64,000 nt of DNA from Amanita rubescens (GCA_015039365.1 WION01000003.1:248001-312000); one strand, 5' to 3'. Shown: positions 46,202 to 57,715, numbered from the stretch's first letter. The notes: a model not told the origin generated them from the sequence alone. A program made the numbers and translations.

Positions 46202-48420
46202 TTTTTTGGCTGTTTCCGTTACAAACTTGTTTCTTTACTCTTCAAAATGTCTATATCAGCTTAAATAAATGCGGGGATATGTGTTCCGTCCCCGAGTCTA
46301 CATGATCAACAATTTAGTGACCCCGATTCCCTGCTTGTCGACGACACAATCTAATCCATATTTCATTCAGAATTGCCTCTTGGGAATAAATGTTTCTTAT
46401 CGCTGATACATTAGGGGATTATGTGATCCGCTTGATGGTAGGAACGGATCACTTAGGTGGCGATGACGAACGGGATATATCAGCGAAAAAAAGGGTGGTA
46501 AAGATAGCGTATGAAGATCCGCTGGCAAGATAAACGGGGTCGTCGAATATCCAAAAGCGCAGACACAAAAAATTCGCCATGGATACAAAAATGAATGTTC
46601 CTTTTAGGTGCAAGAAATGTGCTCCCCGGCCCTCATCTCCCCGGCCGTCTCTGCTGGACTATAATTAGGGGTTCCTTGTTCTCACACCTCCCAGTTGCCG
46701 AATCCACTACTTCATGTTTCATGGATCAAACGCTGTTAACGGGCGTCGGTGGAAGCACGTGTGGAAGAAACAACGACCGCTGCCAATTTGTTGAACACAT
46801 TTCCTATCCAGAATACTACATTCCTCGCTTTACCTTCTCAACATTTAGTGGCAAAGACATAGTCGCTGGTGAACGCAGCTTTTAGCAAAACCAACCCCAT
46901 CATGTTCCCCGTTCGTTTGAGATTATCTCGAATCCAGTTCGCTACTAGGGTGAAAGGGCGTTCGAATTGAATTGTTACAAACGCACCTGGCATGGCAGCA
47001 ACCCACGTCCCCCTCCCTATCCAGCTCTGAGATCGCACATAGCAAGAGGTCAAAGAAGTCGTTGATGAACGCACTGGGCGTAAGGGTTTACCACAAGAAA
47101 ATGTTTGGGGGGCCGCCCTTCCTTCTCGGGGACAAGCAAGGGATTAATTTCCAGTTCCAGAGGTATCTTGAACTAATTCGACGAAAGCGTTAACGTTTAT
47201 CTTATCCTTTGCACGAATTGTTACACAGCGGCGTAGTTATCTCTCTCTATCTGGAAAGACCGCGCTACAGGTATGTCCCCCATACTTATACTTTTTCCTC
47301 TGCATTTCTAACGGAAGATGGACGCAGATTCTACTTGTTGTATGAAATTGACCACGCTGCATTGCTGCCCCTGGCCCTTCTCCGGTCTGATGTGGCTGAC
47401 CGGGAATCGGGATCTTCAACGTCCACTTGCCCTGACTGGGCCCAAGAGCGCCGGATCATCGCTGACGAGGTACGAGCCGACTACTATATGCGCATAATGT
47501 CAACCCAATCTACATCTGCAAAGGTAGATTCAGACCATCGCTGATGAGGTACGTGCTACTATATGCGCATAATGTGTCAGCTCACATCCTAATCCTCCGC
47601 CTCTAGCAACTGTTCGCACTGCGCATGTCCAGAGTTCAGTGTTAGCAGCAACACACTGAACTGAGCTAAGTTATGCTCATGTAAGTTGCATATATTCAGT
47701 TTTTCGTACTAGTTCCGCTTCTCACATCCTTGTCTTCGCACCTTGTGAACCCAGCATGACGCTGGGCGCGTCCAACACCTTTCTGGTTCTCACACCCGCG
47801 TCTCCACACCTCATGGACCCCACAAGATGGTGAACACATCCAATGCCAGTCCGCTCCTAACACACACTCGTCTCCACACCCCATGGACCCCACACGACGT
47901 TGAGGGTCCAACGCCATTCGGCTTCTCTCGCCCTCGTCTCTGCACCTCCACGCGACGGTACAATGCTGAGCTTCTTTCTAGCATCGTTTTATCGTTGTAC
48001 ATGTTTAGTTTTTAATATAACTCTGTTTCTGAGTCAATTGCCGGTGGTACTAGTACTAGTACAAAGGGTCCTCTGATTTACCTGGGCAACTTCGGCCTGC
48101 TATCACTGAGTCACTTCGACATCACCCCCAGCGGCCTTCATCAGCGGCTCTTTAGCATCATTACCAGCGCTAGACGTTGTACCTGCTGCGGTCGCGGGCC
48201 GCGGATTTTGGGCCGGGTGTTGTTACGTTGCCTGATGCACAGTCTACAGATTAAGTTATGCTAGAGTCGGAAGCTGGCCTGCAAGGCATGCGCATGTACA
48301 ACTATTTCTCGGTATGCATAGCGCCGGAGTGGACCAGCGTGCACGAGTTGGGCATGGTGGAAATGACCTGCGGGGTTTTCTTTCTGGTTAATCATGCGAA
48401 AAAATGTTCACTTCAGTTCA
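46202..48420. other. Right-hand non-coding part of the transposon
   Basis: No supported gene. Short frames at 46595-46885 and 47209-47544 have no ATG-based, spliced continuation I can justify. The region includes the 68-bp minisatellite. Confidence 0.5.
47721..47975 (+). repeat. 68-bp minisatellite, ~3.7 units
   Basis: Units begin at 47721, 47789, 47857 and 47925, giving an exact 68-bp period. Each begins CTcACA and contains CGTCTCCACACC, a CATGGACCCCAC-like block and CCAACxCC. The last unit is truncated. Confidence 0.85.
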
Positions 48421-48492
48421 CGCAGGATCACTCTCGATCACGCCGATTCACGCCGGATCCCGGTGGGTCACGCTAGATCATGCTGGGTCACT
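48421..48492 (-). repeat. Right subterminal array, 10-bp period
   Basis: Seven to eight decamers reading CGnnnGATCA on the plus strand, i.e. TGATCnnnCG toward the element end on the minus strand. This mirrors the left array; both ends share the sequence CGTGAATCGGCGTGATC. Confidence 0.85.
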
Positions 48493-48527
48493 ATGTACCG
48501 CAATGAAAATATATGTTTAACTGAATT

Positions 48528-48549
48528 TTGCCTGATATGGTCAGTCATA
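48528..48549 (-). repeat. Right terminal inverted repeat
   Basis: Ends GATATGGTCAGTCATA, imperfectly complementary to the left end. Directly followed by the second CCTTTG copy. Confidence 0.8.
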
Positions 48550-48574
48550 CCTTTGAGTCCACAAAGGGTTTACA
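48550..48574 (+). repeat. 3' LTR, right part, with transposon TSD copy
   Basis: CCTTTG (48550-48555) is the second target-duplication copy; the remaining 19 bp match the last 19 bp of the 5' LTR exactly. The gypsy TSD copy CTCGA follows at 48575-48579. Confidence 0.95.
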
Positions 48575-48832
48575 CTCGATCGCCCCAGCTGGAGGAATCC
48601 TCTCTAAAGCCCAGGAAGCAACCGCGGAGCAATACTGTGTGAATATACCAAGAGAATGGATATAACATAATAATAGGGCAAATGAGTGAGAAGCAGGGTA
48701 TCAATAAATTGTTCTGTTACTTGTGTAGATGGTTGTATCGTGAGAGAGAGCGCCGTTTTAACTTCTTTACACTTGAGATCGTCACATAATAATGTAGCTT
48801 TTTTTACGCTCGTGCCGGTGAACCTCAGGCAT

Positions 48833-50014
48833 CTAACGGCGAGATCCACTGATGGAGTGCCTCCTGTGGAGATCCCCCGCACTTGCCAGTGCTACAGATG
48901 AAGCTCGAGAAGGCCCAGTGTGCGAAAACTTGCCCGCGAAGTTGAATAATCGCTGGAAGAAGGGCCGCTTGCCGTAGATCGCGGAGGTCGGCGTAGCAGG
49001 GTAGCCGCTTGATGTAGCCGTCGCGACCGACTTGCCAGTGCTCGGAGTCTAGGAACATCCTCAATCGCTTCGTAGTCGCCAACGGAAAATCTTGCTTACC
49101 GATATCGGCGTTTTCCCTCTACTTCGCGTTGCATAATAACTTGTGTCAGTTTCACTATCACTGGACGAATCATCGGACCGGTCGACGACATGCGCCTTTG
49201 AACCCGGTCTCTGTCCAGACGTGGAGAACGCGCGAGCGCGAGAGTTGTTCGAGCGCTCTATCCCCATGCGGGTATCTGGTATCCCACGTAAATGCTCTGG
49301 TACCCCTGTCCGCGAATGAGCCGCGGCGCTTGAGTGGCCTTGACGCATTAGGACAGGCGGTGCCGAATGACTGTAAATCACGCTGTTGGGCCCAATGTGA
49401 GGGGAGTAGTTTGTAGGTGGGTATGGCGCATGATTGGTAACAGAAGAAGGATACGCATGACCTTCCGGGCGAGAATGCCTTGAGGCCCGCTGGTATGCAT
49501 GAGAAACCGGTGCGTACGGCCCTGAAGGTGGAAGAGGTTGGATGGTCTGGGGGACTGGTCCCATGGCTGGATCGTACGACCGTGGCATGGAGCGCGAGCG
49601 GGGTACACCATGAGGTATGGCAGCCGGTAATACGCGTATTTCCTCTGGAGCACCATGCATGCCTCGGTCGTGTCTCCTGGGTTGAGCATCAACGAACGAC
49701 GGGTTGGCGTATGAAGTGTTGTGTTGCCGTCCACGATGTCTTGCGTCGTGATAGGAACGCGGGTCAACTGTGTCGTAACCGCGTCCACCGTAGCGGCCGG
49801 GCCTCTCGCCTGCACGAGAAATGGGAATGTCTGGCCTTCCGTCCTCATACCTCAAGATCATCCTAGGAGGTATAGAGTGGGCACTTCCAGCGTCAGAAGG
49901 TGGCGAGGAGAGATAATAACCCATCTCTGAAGGTGGAACCGAAGGCGAGTAAAGCGTAGCGTCGCCAGTGGAGAGTGTCTGAACCCAGTACGCGGTACGA
50001 TCGTAAGCCGTCAT
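48833..50014 (-). CDS. Disordered protein with basic C-terminus, unknown function
   Basis: Two exons (50014-49100 and 49048-48833) joined across a GTAAGC...TTCCTAG intron give 376 aa. The frame without this splice runs into unrelated sequence. The first ~290 residues are Ser/Pro/His/Arg/Tyr-rich and disordered (GYYLSSPPSDAGSAHSIPPR near the start). The second exon ends with a compact segment, YGKRPFFQRLFNFAGKFSHT, followed by a basic HRRHSISGSRR tail. I believe similar proteins occur in other agarics, but no domain is named. Its stop codon lies only ~250 bp from the gypsy integration site. Confidence 0.7.
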
Positions 50015-53000
50015 AGCTTAGTGTGGTGTCGGTGCGCTATGGGGCCGTAATCAAGACGTTCTTCAGCGATAAATAAGACGAGGTAGACCCGAAGAAAGAT
50101 GGCAGGTGGTGACTTGGTAGTCAAAAGAGGCTCAGTCGTCAACAGCATTGAAAGTTTTATACGCGAGTTCGACGGTTACGGAATAAACCCTTGTGGCGTT
50201 TCGTACCCGCCAAATCGGATCGCCAAAAGTCATTTTGACGCGCATCTAGATCTGTTGTTTCGCAAAGGACCAATATCATTGCTGACACTTACCAAGACCG
50301 ACATCAAAACGTGGTCGCCTCGAGGCGTGGACCCATACAAATCCAGCAAAATTCGCTGGCCGAGGATCACACTAGATCACAAGATAGGTCTTGAAAAGGT
50401 AAACCATTTACCCGAAGCTTCTGGGACAATAAATATGTTCGGCGTAGAGCAGAGTCTTTCTTGCGCTTCGTCCGCTATGAACGTTAAGTAAAATGAATTA
50501 CCGGGGTCACGCTCACGGCATGACAGATTTGGTAACGAGTTACAACTGATATGATTGATACATAGTTTTCGGGCAGGATAGGGAGATCACTTACGCATCT
50601 GATGCGAGTGTGTGATTCCCTTTATTTAAGGCCAGAACGTCGGGAAAGATCGCAAGGCGTGTATTTTATGATATCTTAGCATGAACGGGAGACGTAGCGC
50701 AGTTGGGCAGACATGAGCCTATGTGGCATACAGTGCACTTATCGGCGCTCGCCTCAATAGTGCTTCAAATTCGAATCAGAAGGCGGGAATTACAACGAAG
50801 ATAAGTTTACGCAGCATTGAGTTGGCGTTCAAGGTTTTATCATTCTTGTGTCTATACGGTTAATGCCTTCTCTCGGAGATCAATCACCCGGAATACGCTG
50901 AAACAAGATGGCCGGAGCCTATAAGAGGAATAAAGAATTTGGACATGAAGACACCCCAGTTCTGTAACAGGGAACGAGGTATGTTGTTTCCCATACGCAT
51001 ATTGATTGCATCCGCAGGGCCAAGATCATACAAAAAATTTTAAATGAACGCCAGAAACTACTTCCAAGAACGAACGGCCGCTCAAAAAGCGTCGCAATGT
51101 AGGCTAGCTTCAAGAATCTGAACATGGAGTGTGAGGAGCACTTGCTGCGATGCTTCCTGGCCAGCGCTTTGGGAAGCTTAACTGAGCGACACAACGATGA
51201 CACCTAGCATGTTCCTTGCTTTTTCATGAAAATAACCTTGGTGATTTCATATCCGCAGTTATATGACTATTTCCCAGTACTTATTGACGTCTTCGAGAGT
51301 CAAGTGACTGATGAATGGCCCTTGCCGAAACCCATATTATGGTTCGGCCATGCCATCGAGGGGTTATGTGAGAACGCTAAACCAACCTACCTGACTTCCT
51401 GTCCCCGGGCAAACCTGAAGTCAAGTTTGGCATACTGCGCTTTGGTGACATCAGAAGGGCTGTGGAGTCGAGAAGGGTTGAAAATGGCACGACCAAAAGG
51501 ATGTTGAAATGCCTCACTGCGATTCCCATATGATCATAGCCTAGCCAACTTGCAGGATACGTCGTATCTAGTACCGATAACCCGCGAACTCTTTAACTTT
51601 GATAGGGGCAACCTCGTTCTCGAACAGATGCGACTCTTCATACGCACGACGAAGGCAGCTTGGGCCGATGACTCAATCCTACCCATGTTTGATGATAAAC
51701 ATCATTGTTCGCTTCCTAGCAAAAAGTTTTCGTACGTACGCCCGGTCATGGCCACCAGGCCAGGCACAGCACCATCCGTATACGCCGACCGTGGAGTTTG
51801 GACATTGAAATTGACCAGGAGGGACCTCCGCGCCTGCCCGCTCGCCAATTTTAGAACAAACAGCATTTACATTTACGGCACCGTTGGCAATGTACCGACT
51901 AATGGGCATACAAGACCCATCAAGCAAGCTTGTTCCAGACTATGGGCGCTGGGGAGTTGTGGGAAGGGGCGGGCATTTGCGCACCCCCAAAAACGCCGAC
52001 GAGGCTATGAGCGTAATGAGCGTGGTACGTCTTTATCACATAAGAAATGTTCTAGGGTGCCCATGGGAAGACTCATCGCCGCTGTCATAGCCAAGTCATC
52101 TTATCCAAATATCCCACTTCCACATTTCACTAAAGCACATCTTGATCAGCTGTCAGATAAGTCAACACCATACGTTTCAAGCAAAAATACTCAGCGATGC
52201 GTTGACCGCTTAACAACGCGGGGTAAGAGGGCTCCATTGACTTCTAGCCTTAGAACTTGAGAAGCGATTTCTAGGCATGTGACCGCGTCGCCTGACCATG
52301 TGTACCGTCTTGCAGGTCCTCACCTACTGATACAAGATAGAGGAGACTGAAGCCCACGATCTGCGGAGCAACCCCTTCTCCGGTGATAACACTCTTTTCC
52401 ATACTGCGGATAGGAGTCTTCTATTCGCCAGGTGTAGTCATATGAAGCCACTACTGATAAAAATAGGAGATGCTCGCCTAAGAACCTGACAGCTACACAT
52501 TGCGTCCCCCAAGTTACCGACTTTGCCCTGCAACTGCCAACTGCTGGCAGCTATCTCCGAAGCCGTACGCGTGTAGACATGTTAGGATCGTCGTCAACGG
52601 CGAGTATTGAGATAACAGATCGTGTCAATGTCCACGTTGCATCTGCAGGCAAGTCATGTCAAAAGGGCCATCCAATGATTACATCCATTCAAATACGGGA
52701 ACAGCGAGGGATTCTATTTGTGTGCGGCATGTACTGCCATGTACTGCCATGCTGCAGACGTGGATGCCGTCAACCACCTGGACGTGGCCCGCCAAAGAAG
52801 GTTGGAAGAACAATTCTTCTTTTATTCGAAACAGAAAAGAAAAGAAAGAATGTACGCTTACCTGCTTCCAAAACCTCATATTCCCAGCTCGTGCACCTGC
52901 AATCCACTCGACACCACCGTGACTTACCCGGGGGGATACAGGACGTTTGTTAAACACTCCCCAGCAGTAAACATCACAAAAGACGGGAGCAAGTCAGACT

Positions 53001-53810
53001 CGTTTTTTTCGTCGCGTGTCCTCAGACATAAGCAGCCATACCATACACGTTGCAGCCATATACGACCAGAGTATGATACAATTCCATCATCATCAACGCT
53101 CCCAACACGTGCATACTATCGACACAACCTATGTATCCCAACAAAGCAGCTGCAGATACACAGGTATGGCTTTCATATCATTTACATTAACCACAGATAA
53201 CCACAGCCAAAAAAAAAGAAGTTCGACTCACCAAGTCATTGGGCGCCCTCTCACAGATTCCGACTCGGAAAGTCCTACTTAGTCCAAACCATTACTGGTA
53301 ACATATACACGCGGCATACACGGCATTTAACTCGGAAGTACTTGGCGCACCTGCAGGCACGTTCCGATGACGGGGAGCCCTTACAAAGATCGCTAACATA
53401 GATTCGACTAGGGTTGTCACTCCATCTATCTCTAGTAGATGCGCGTCGATAAGTATTGGTGAGATTTTTTATGAGATAACGGTAGAAGCAATTCATCTCT
53501 GCATTTGGATCGCACTGCATAGTAAGCAGGACTGGGAAGGACACGCATACACGTCGTGGCCTGCGTTCTGTGTATACACAGCCACATACACAATAAATAT
53601 TCGTACAGTACGCAATATCGATACCTTAAGAAAGAAGAGGGGTAAAAGACCAAGTATAAGAAATACAGGTATTGAGCGAGTAACGAACACGAAAAAAAAA
53701 ACTATCACCACGACCCTCTCAGTACAAAAAAAAAAATACAACAACGAACCACGGTCCGGCCACTTGCGAAAGCACTAGTTTTGTTTCTTTTTTTAGAGTC
53801 TTATGACCCA
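50015..53810. other. Gene-poor region with stray ORFs
   Basis: 3.8 kb without a well-supported gene. Notable frames are 50099-50491 (+, 130 aa, true ATG, divergent from the neighbouring gene) and 51628-52260 (+, 210 aa from its first ATG within a longer open frame from 51550). Neither has a recognisable domain. A TGTACTGCCA direct duplication occurs at 52732-52751. A/T-rich homopolymers cluster at 53600-53790 just past the end of the transcription-factor gene. Confidence 0.45.
50690..50785 (+). other. tRNA-like A and B boxes, possible SINE or dead tRNA
   Basis: TAGCGCAGTTGG (about 50695-50706) fits a polymerase-III A box and AAATTCGAATC (about 50766-50776) resembles a B box. I could not fold an acceptor stem, so this is not a working tRNA; a degenerate tRNA or SINE head is possible. 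Confidence 0.3.
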
Positions 53811-56800
53811 TTACGAGTCCGCAATCTTGACAGACTCTTGAATTGGATTGCGATTGAAGGCAGTATTGATACTCAACTGCGAAAGTTGGCCTGGATTGGC
53901 ACCACGCGCTGGCGTATTGGAACCCGACTGCTCAGGGGTGCCACCCATCCGAGGCGTGATCATACCGCTGCCGCCAATGCCATAAACGAAACCTCCAGAA
54001 AGGACGTCCATGCTGTTATAGCCTACAAAGTGTCGTCCGTCAGTCATGGCTCGAGCAGTGAATCTCGATTACTTACCCGGAACGAGCATGCTATCCCAGA
54101 AACCACTGCTAAGAATATTGTCCATCGTCATGCCGACCGAAGAATGATCTTCGACAGGCATAGGTGCCATTGTCGGAGGGAACGTCGACATGTCGGCGAC
54201 AGGTCCCATCTCGCTATTAAAGTTGAACTCCATAAGGTACGTAGGTTCACTTGGGTAAGCTGCCTGTGGAATGCCTCCCGTCTGTTGATGCATACCGTGT
54301 GATGGTATATGGTCGAGGTTGGTGACTTCATCCTTCATCGGCTCACCGGCATTGTTTTGATCTATCCGTGCGGATATCAAAGCACGCAGGAAAACGCTGT
54401 ACAGCGCGTGTGTATGCAACTGGCTGGCGGCCGAAGTCTCCAGTGTATCTACGACGTCTCTAACCATTTGAAGTGTGCTCTGCTCATTATCGTGGAATTC
54501 TTGGAACTCTGGCCGGATTAACTGTGCTCCTGTGAGTGATCTGATGTGAACGGACAAGGATGATCACACACCTTGAGCAGGGTGAGAACGGCATAGGAGA
54601 TCATGACACAATGAGAATCGGGAGAATACCTCAAGTAACCTTTCGGACCGAGATAGTCACGAGCAAGAGTAGCACAGGACATTGCCGAGCAATGACACCG
54701 TGCAAAGAAGTGTCCGATATTAATGGGTGTCCGATCCAAGGCGTCTTGGAGACCAAAAGAATTGAGCACCAGCATTGCATAATGGAAGTAGAACTGGGAA
54801 ATCAACACTTTATAGTCGCGAACGTTCGGTGATAAAGCTGGAAATGAACGCGATGAGCTCGAGCAGGCAAAAAGCCAAGAGGAAAAAAGTTTACTTTCGA
54901 TAAAACGTAATCCGTGCCAATACTGACGCCATTGGAGAATCTGCGCCTCGAAGCTTTTAATGACGAGGAGATAATCGCAATGGGTCTGTAGTCCAGATAT
55001 CGTGTTCGTGCCGCAATACAAAAAGTCGAGACTCCGGGAGAGGATCCGCTGCAATTCCTGAAAGAAGGGTCAGAGTGGTTCGCCGTAATCAAGGAAGTCC
55101 GTACCGAATACGCCGCTAGTGGTAAATCGGTTGGAACGGCGACAGGAGAGTTGGCCCATTGCACGGCATTTCGAATAATAGCACTAGGTACAGTTTCAGC
55201 TACAATTGTAGAAGGAATTGTAATTAGGCTTACTCTTCCCTGATACAGTGGGGCTTCCCTGTTTGTGCGCTGAGACTTTGGTCAAGGCAGAAGCATAAAA
55301 TCCAGGTTCGTTCTCTGTTGTGAACTTCAACGTCACGGGCACGGCCTTCCGGAATGTCCTGACTAGGCACCGCTGTTTTCCTGTGCAGATTAAGATCTGT
55401 CGCCATTCTGATAAGATATTAGCGTGGAATCAGACGCTTCGCACGGCATCCAAACTAGCCTGATAGCCATTCCTAATAGAAGCCACGTTTTGTCCTGTTC
55501 ATATCGTTCGACAGCGCCACAGCCGTATAAGGAAAGAAGGAGGTACGCCTGAACAATCTCCACGGACTTGTAACCTTTTGCAGGGACACTGAAGGCGAGT
55601 TTCTTGGCCAATTCAGTCAAGCGGTTGTGCAATTCAGGTTTTTCGGTGTAGAATTTGCTGGCTATAGCGCATACTATGAGAAAAAAAACGTGGTTAGCCG
55701 AGAGGTACCGCGATGGGACGGATGACGTACCGGTCGTCAACAAAAAAGGGGAGCGGGAACAGACGAGAGCAGGCGTATGAAAATCTCTCTCGAGTAGACT
55801 ACAGTGCATCTGGAGATAAATTAGTTACCCAAAATGTTAGTGATCCACTTAAACCGCACATTAATATGATCAAAGTAACTAGGAGACCGAGTAAGCGAGC
55901 GCGCAGATTGAGCTGAACTGGCACGTACATGTTAAATAATGTTACAACCTCGTCCCTGCCTACGAAGTTGAGCATTTCGGGTTGTACCTGACGCTCGATG
56001 TAGAGACGGCGCAGGGGAAGTATTGTCATCGGACCTAAGTAAACGTTATTTCTCAAGCATAGGCACCACAAGGCGACGTACCTGGCTTAAAATAATTCGC
56101 GCTGGCGACGCCAACCTTAATTTTTTCGTTGGGGTCCGTCGGTCTCGCTAGTAAACCAGAGTCTGAGTATGTCATTTGAGACCTGCGATTTGCTAGGCTG
56201 GCTTCGGCGAGAAGACCTAGTGGGTTGAGAGAATTATCTGGCAGCGAATGTAATTTTGGTGATGCTGTCGGTGCTTGATGTGGATAAGCTACTGGGGGTG
56301 GTGAGGGTGATGGACCCAACATCGCTTGAGCATCGGCGTTTTGAGCGGAAGGGGAAGGTGACCTGGATACCATGCCAGATGCAATCCCTGGGTTGCCAAT
56401 GGATCGCAGGACAGTGTCCAGTGTCTTTTCCATTTTTCGGAGCGACCGAGTAAGAAGCTCGTGTTTTCTATCACTATCCCAAATATGAGATTGAGTTGGG
56501 CATATGCTATTTGCCGCAACGCACCTTGACGGCCGTTTCCCTCTATTCGATTCTTCAAATATGCAAGCATGATTGCCCGATAAGCAGCGCTTACAAGGCG
56601 GACCTTGTTCAGCACCAACACACTTCATCTTAAGTCTTCGGCAGACGGTGCAAGCGCTGTTTAAAGATTAGTCACTAGACTATATAAAGAAGGGAACAAA
56701 GCACAGACCGAGAACCTCTGGTTGATTTTGCCTTGACTTCATCTTTATCTGCAGAAGGACTGTGCTGCTCCTCAGGAATGTCGTCCTTGCGTGCCTTCTT

Positions 56801-57082
56801 TCTAGCATCACCCGCGGTAGTATTTGAGATGGAAGGCGCCGGACGTTTACCGTTTGCTACGTGTGGATACATGGGTTCAGTTGGAGGAGTACCGAGAGTA
56901 TCGGAACCTTGTGATGATGGTGAGGAGTAATTAGGTGGAAGTGAAAGGTGATGAGGGAGTGGTGGCGGTGCTTGATAGTTGGGTTGAGAGTAGTAAGGGG
57001 GATAGAGAGCCAGAGCGGGATCAATCGGGATTGAGGATGAATGATTTGAGGGAGGGTGCATAGATGAATCTCGTTGAGACAT
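53811..57082 (-). CDS. Zn2Cys6 fungal transcription factor
   Basis: Many exons. The DNA-binding cluster is C-x2-C-x6-C-x8-C-x2-C-x6-C, starting ACTVCRRLKMKC and assembled across an intron after KSTRGSR. A coiled-coil-like ELLTRSLRKMEKTLDTVLRS follows. The fungal-specific TF domain spans most of the rest (PLRRLYIERQVQPEMLNF; KPELHNRLTELAKKLAFSV; YGCGAVERYEQDKTWLLLGM; SPDSHCVMISYAVLTLLK), and the tail contains GGFVYGIGGSGMITPR. This class binds CGG-type DNA sites and acts in the nucleus; the target pathway is not deducible. I start at MSQRDSSMHPP; a pyrimidine-rich TCTTTACAG just upstream looks like an acceptor, so an upstream exon (for example an ATG at 57172) is possible. A stop-free 51-nt intron (GTGCGT...GGATAG) lies right after the zinc cluster. 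Confidence 0.88.
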
Positions 57083-57715
57083 TTGGTATTGATATTCGTG
57101 AAATGCCTGTAAAGATAAATCAGGATCAGACAAACACTCAAACAGTAGTAAAGGAGAAGATGGCGACGACATGGGGAGGATGTAGGCCGTTAGGCCAATG
57201 AAATAATACAGCATTTAGCGATAGGCCAGGGGCCTTGGGGACATACTCACGCGTGCAAGCGAAGCCAGTAAGTAGCAAAAAGCTAAGCGTTGTCAGTCGG
57301 CGGTACCAAACTTGGAGAGAAGAGGGGTCAGGGTCGGGATGATTCGTGTCGTGCTCAACGACGAAGAGGGGAGAAACCGTCTTGTCTCCGACGTTTTACA
57401 CTGTATTCAAAAAAGTTTCTCATGTCGCATTTTGTAATTACATACAGCGCTTCTACGCCACAGCTAAGTCCTACTCGCCACGTCACCATTTAAACCTACC
57501 GCCGTACGGGACGGCGAGCAAGTCCCGCGAACACTGAAACACACACTGAATCTCTAAAAAGAACCCTCGGTTGATCTAGAGCGCTGGGAGAGAGTAGACT
57601 GCAAGATATAGAGCACTTGGAGTCGGGCACTACATACGGGAATTGAAGCTCCGCGTGAAATGGTCAGCAGAGAGTATACCGTTAAGCAGCTACGGTCGTT
57701 TGTACCGGCATCGCG
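57083..57715. promoter_or_regulatory. Divergent promoter region, transcription factor / CDC4
   Basis: About 630 bp between start codons of the Zn2Cys6 gene (-) and the CDC4-type gene (+). It should contain both promoters and perhaps a 5' exon of the transcription factor. No specific operator recognised. Confidence 0.5.

Larger units (their letters stand above)
33806..48549 (+). mobile_element. 14.7-kb DNA transposon, IS3EU-like, with four genes
   Basis: Both ends are fixed by the interrupted LTR: the left end starts TATGACGGTCCGTATC and the right end, read inward on the other strand, starts TATGACTGACCATATC. A 6-bp duplication CCTTTG flanks it. Inside each terminus lies a 10-bp-period array in mirrored orientation. 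It encodes a DD35E integrase-type transposase, a zinc/HECT-like protein and two unknown proteins, all with intact spliced frames. From memory, 6-bp TSDs and TAY termini with an IS3-like transposase define the IS3EU superfamily; assignment to it is inference. Alternatives considered: Ginger (4-bp TSD) and Polinton (no polymerase B seen). Confidence 0.88.
29400..48574 (+). mobile_element. Ty3/gypsy chromovirus, deleted inside and interrupted by a DNA transposon
   Basis: Order: 5' LTR, gag-protease-partial RT, integrase with chromodomain, polypurine tract, 3' LTR. The 3' LTR is cut after 169 bp by the 14.7-kb transposon and resumes at 48556. Without the insert the element is ~4.4 kb. The two LTRs show no difference over 188 bp by eye and both TSD copies are intact, so integration was recent. 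It lacks the RT YxDD region and RNase H and therefore cannot move on its own. Confidence 0.93.

Noticed and set aside
46838..47544. Additional gene in the right part of the transposon
   Set aside because: Short frames on both strands without compatible splice sites, domains or a clear start.
33806..48549. Starship-type cargo element, Ginger, or Polinton/Maverick
   Set aside because: No tyrosine recombinase (excludes Starship); TSD is 6 bp, not the 4 bp expected of Ginger; no polymerase B, ATPase or capsid genes (excludes Polinton).
57660..57715. Upstream ATG giving a longer CDC4 N-terminus without an intron
   Set aside because: Splicing 57772-57820 gives a better N-terminus and places the Thr-rich TTTTTTTSYAPIPLP segment as expected from memory of agaric homologues; the unspliced version reads intron sequence (FFFALFAWNLHIRR).
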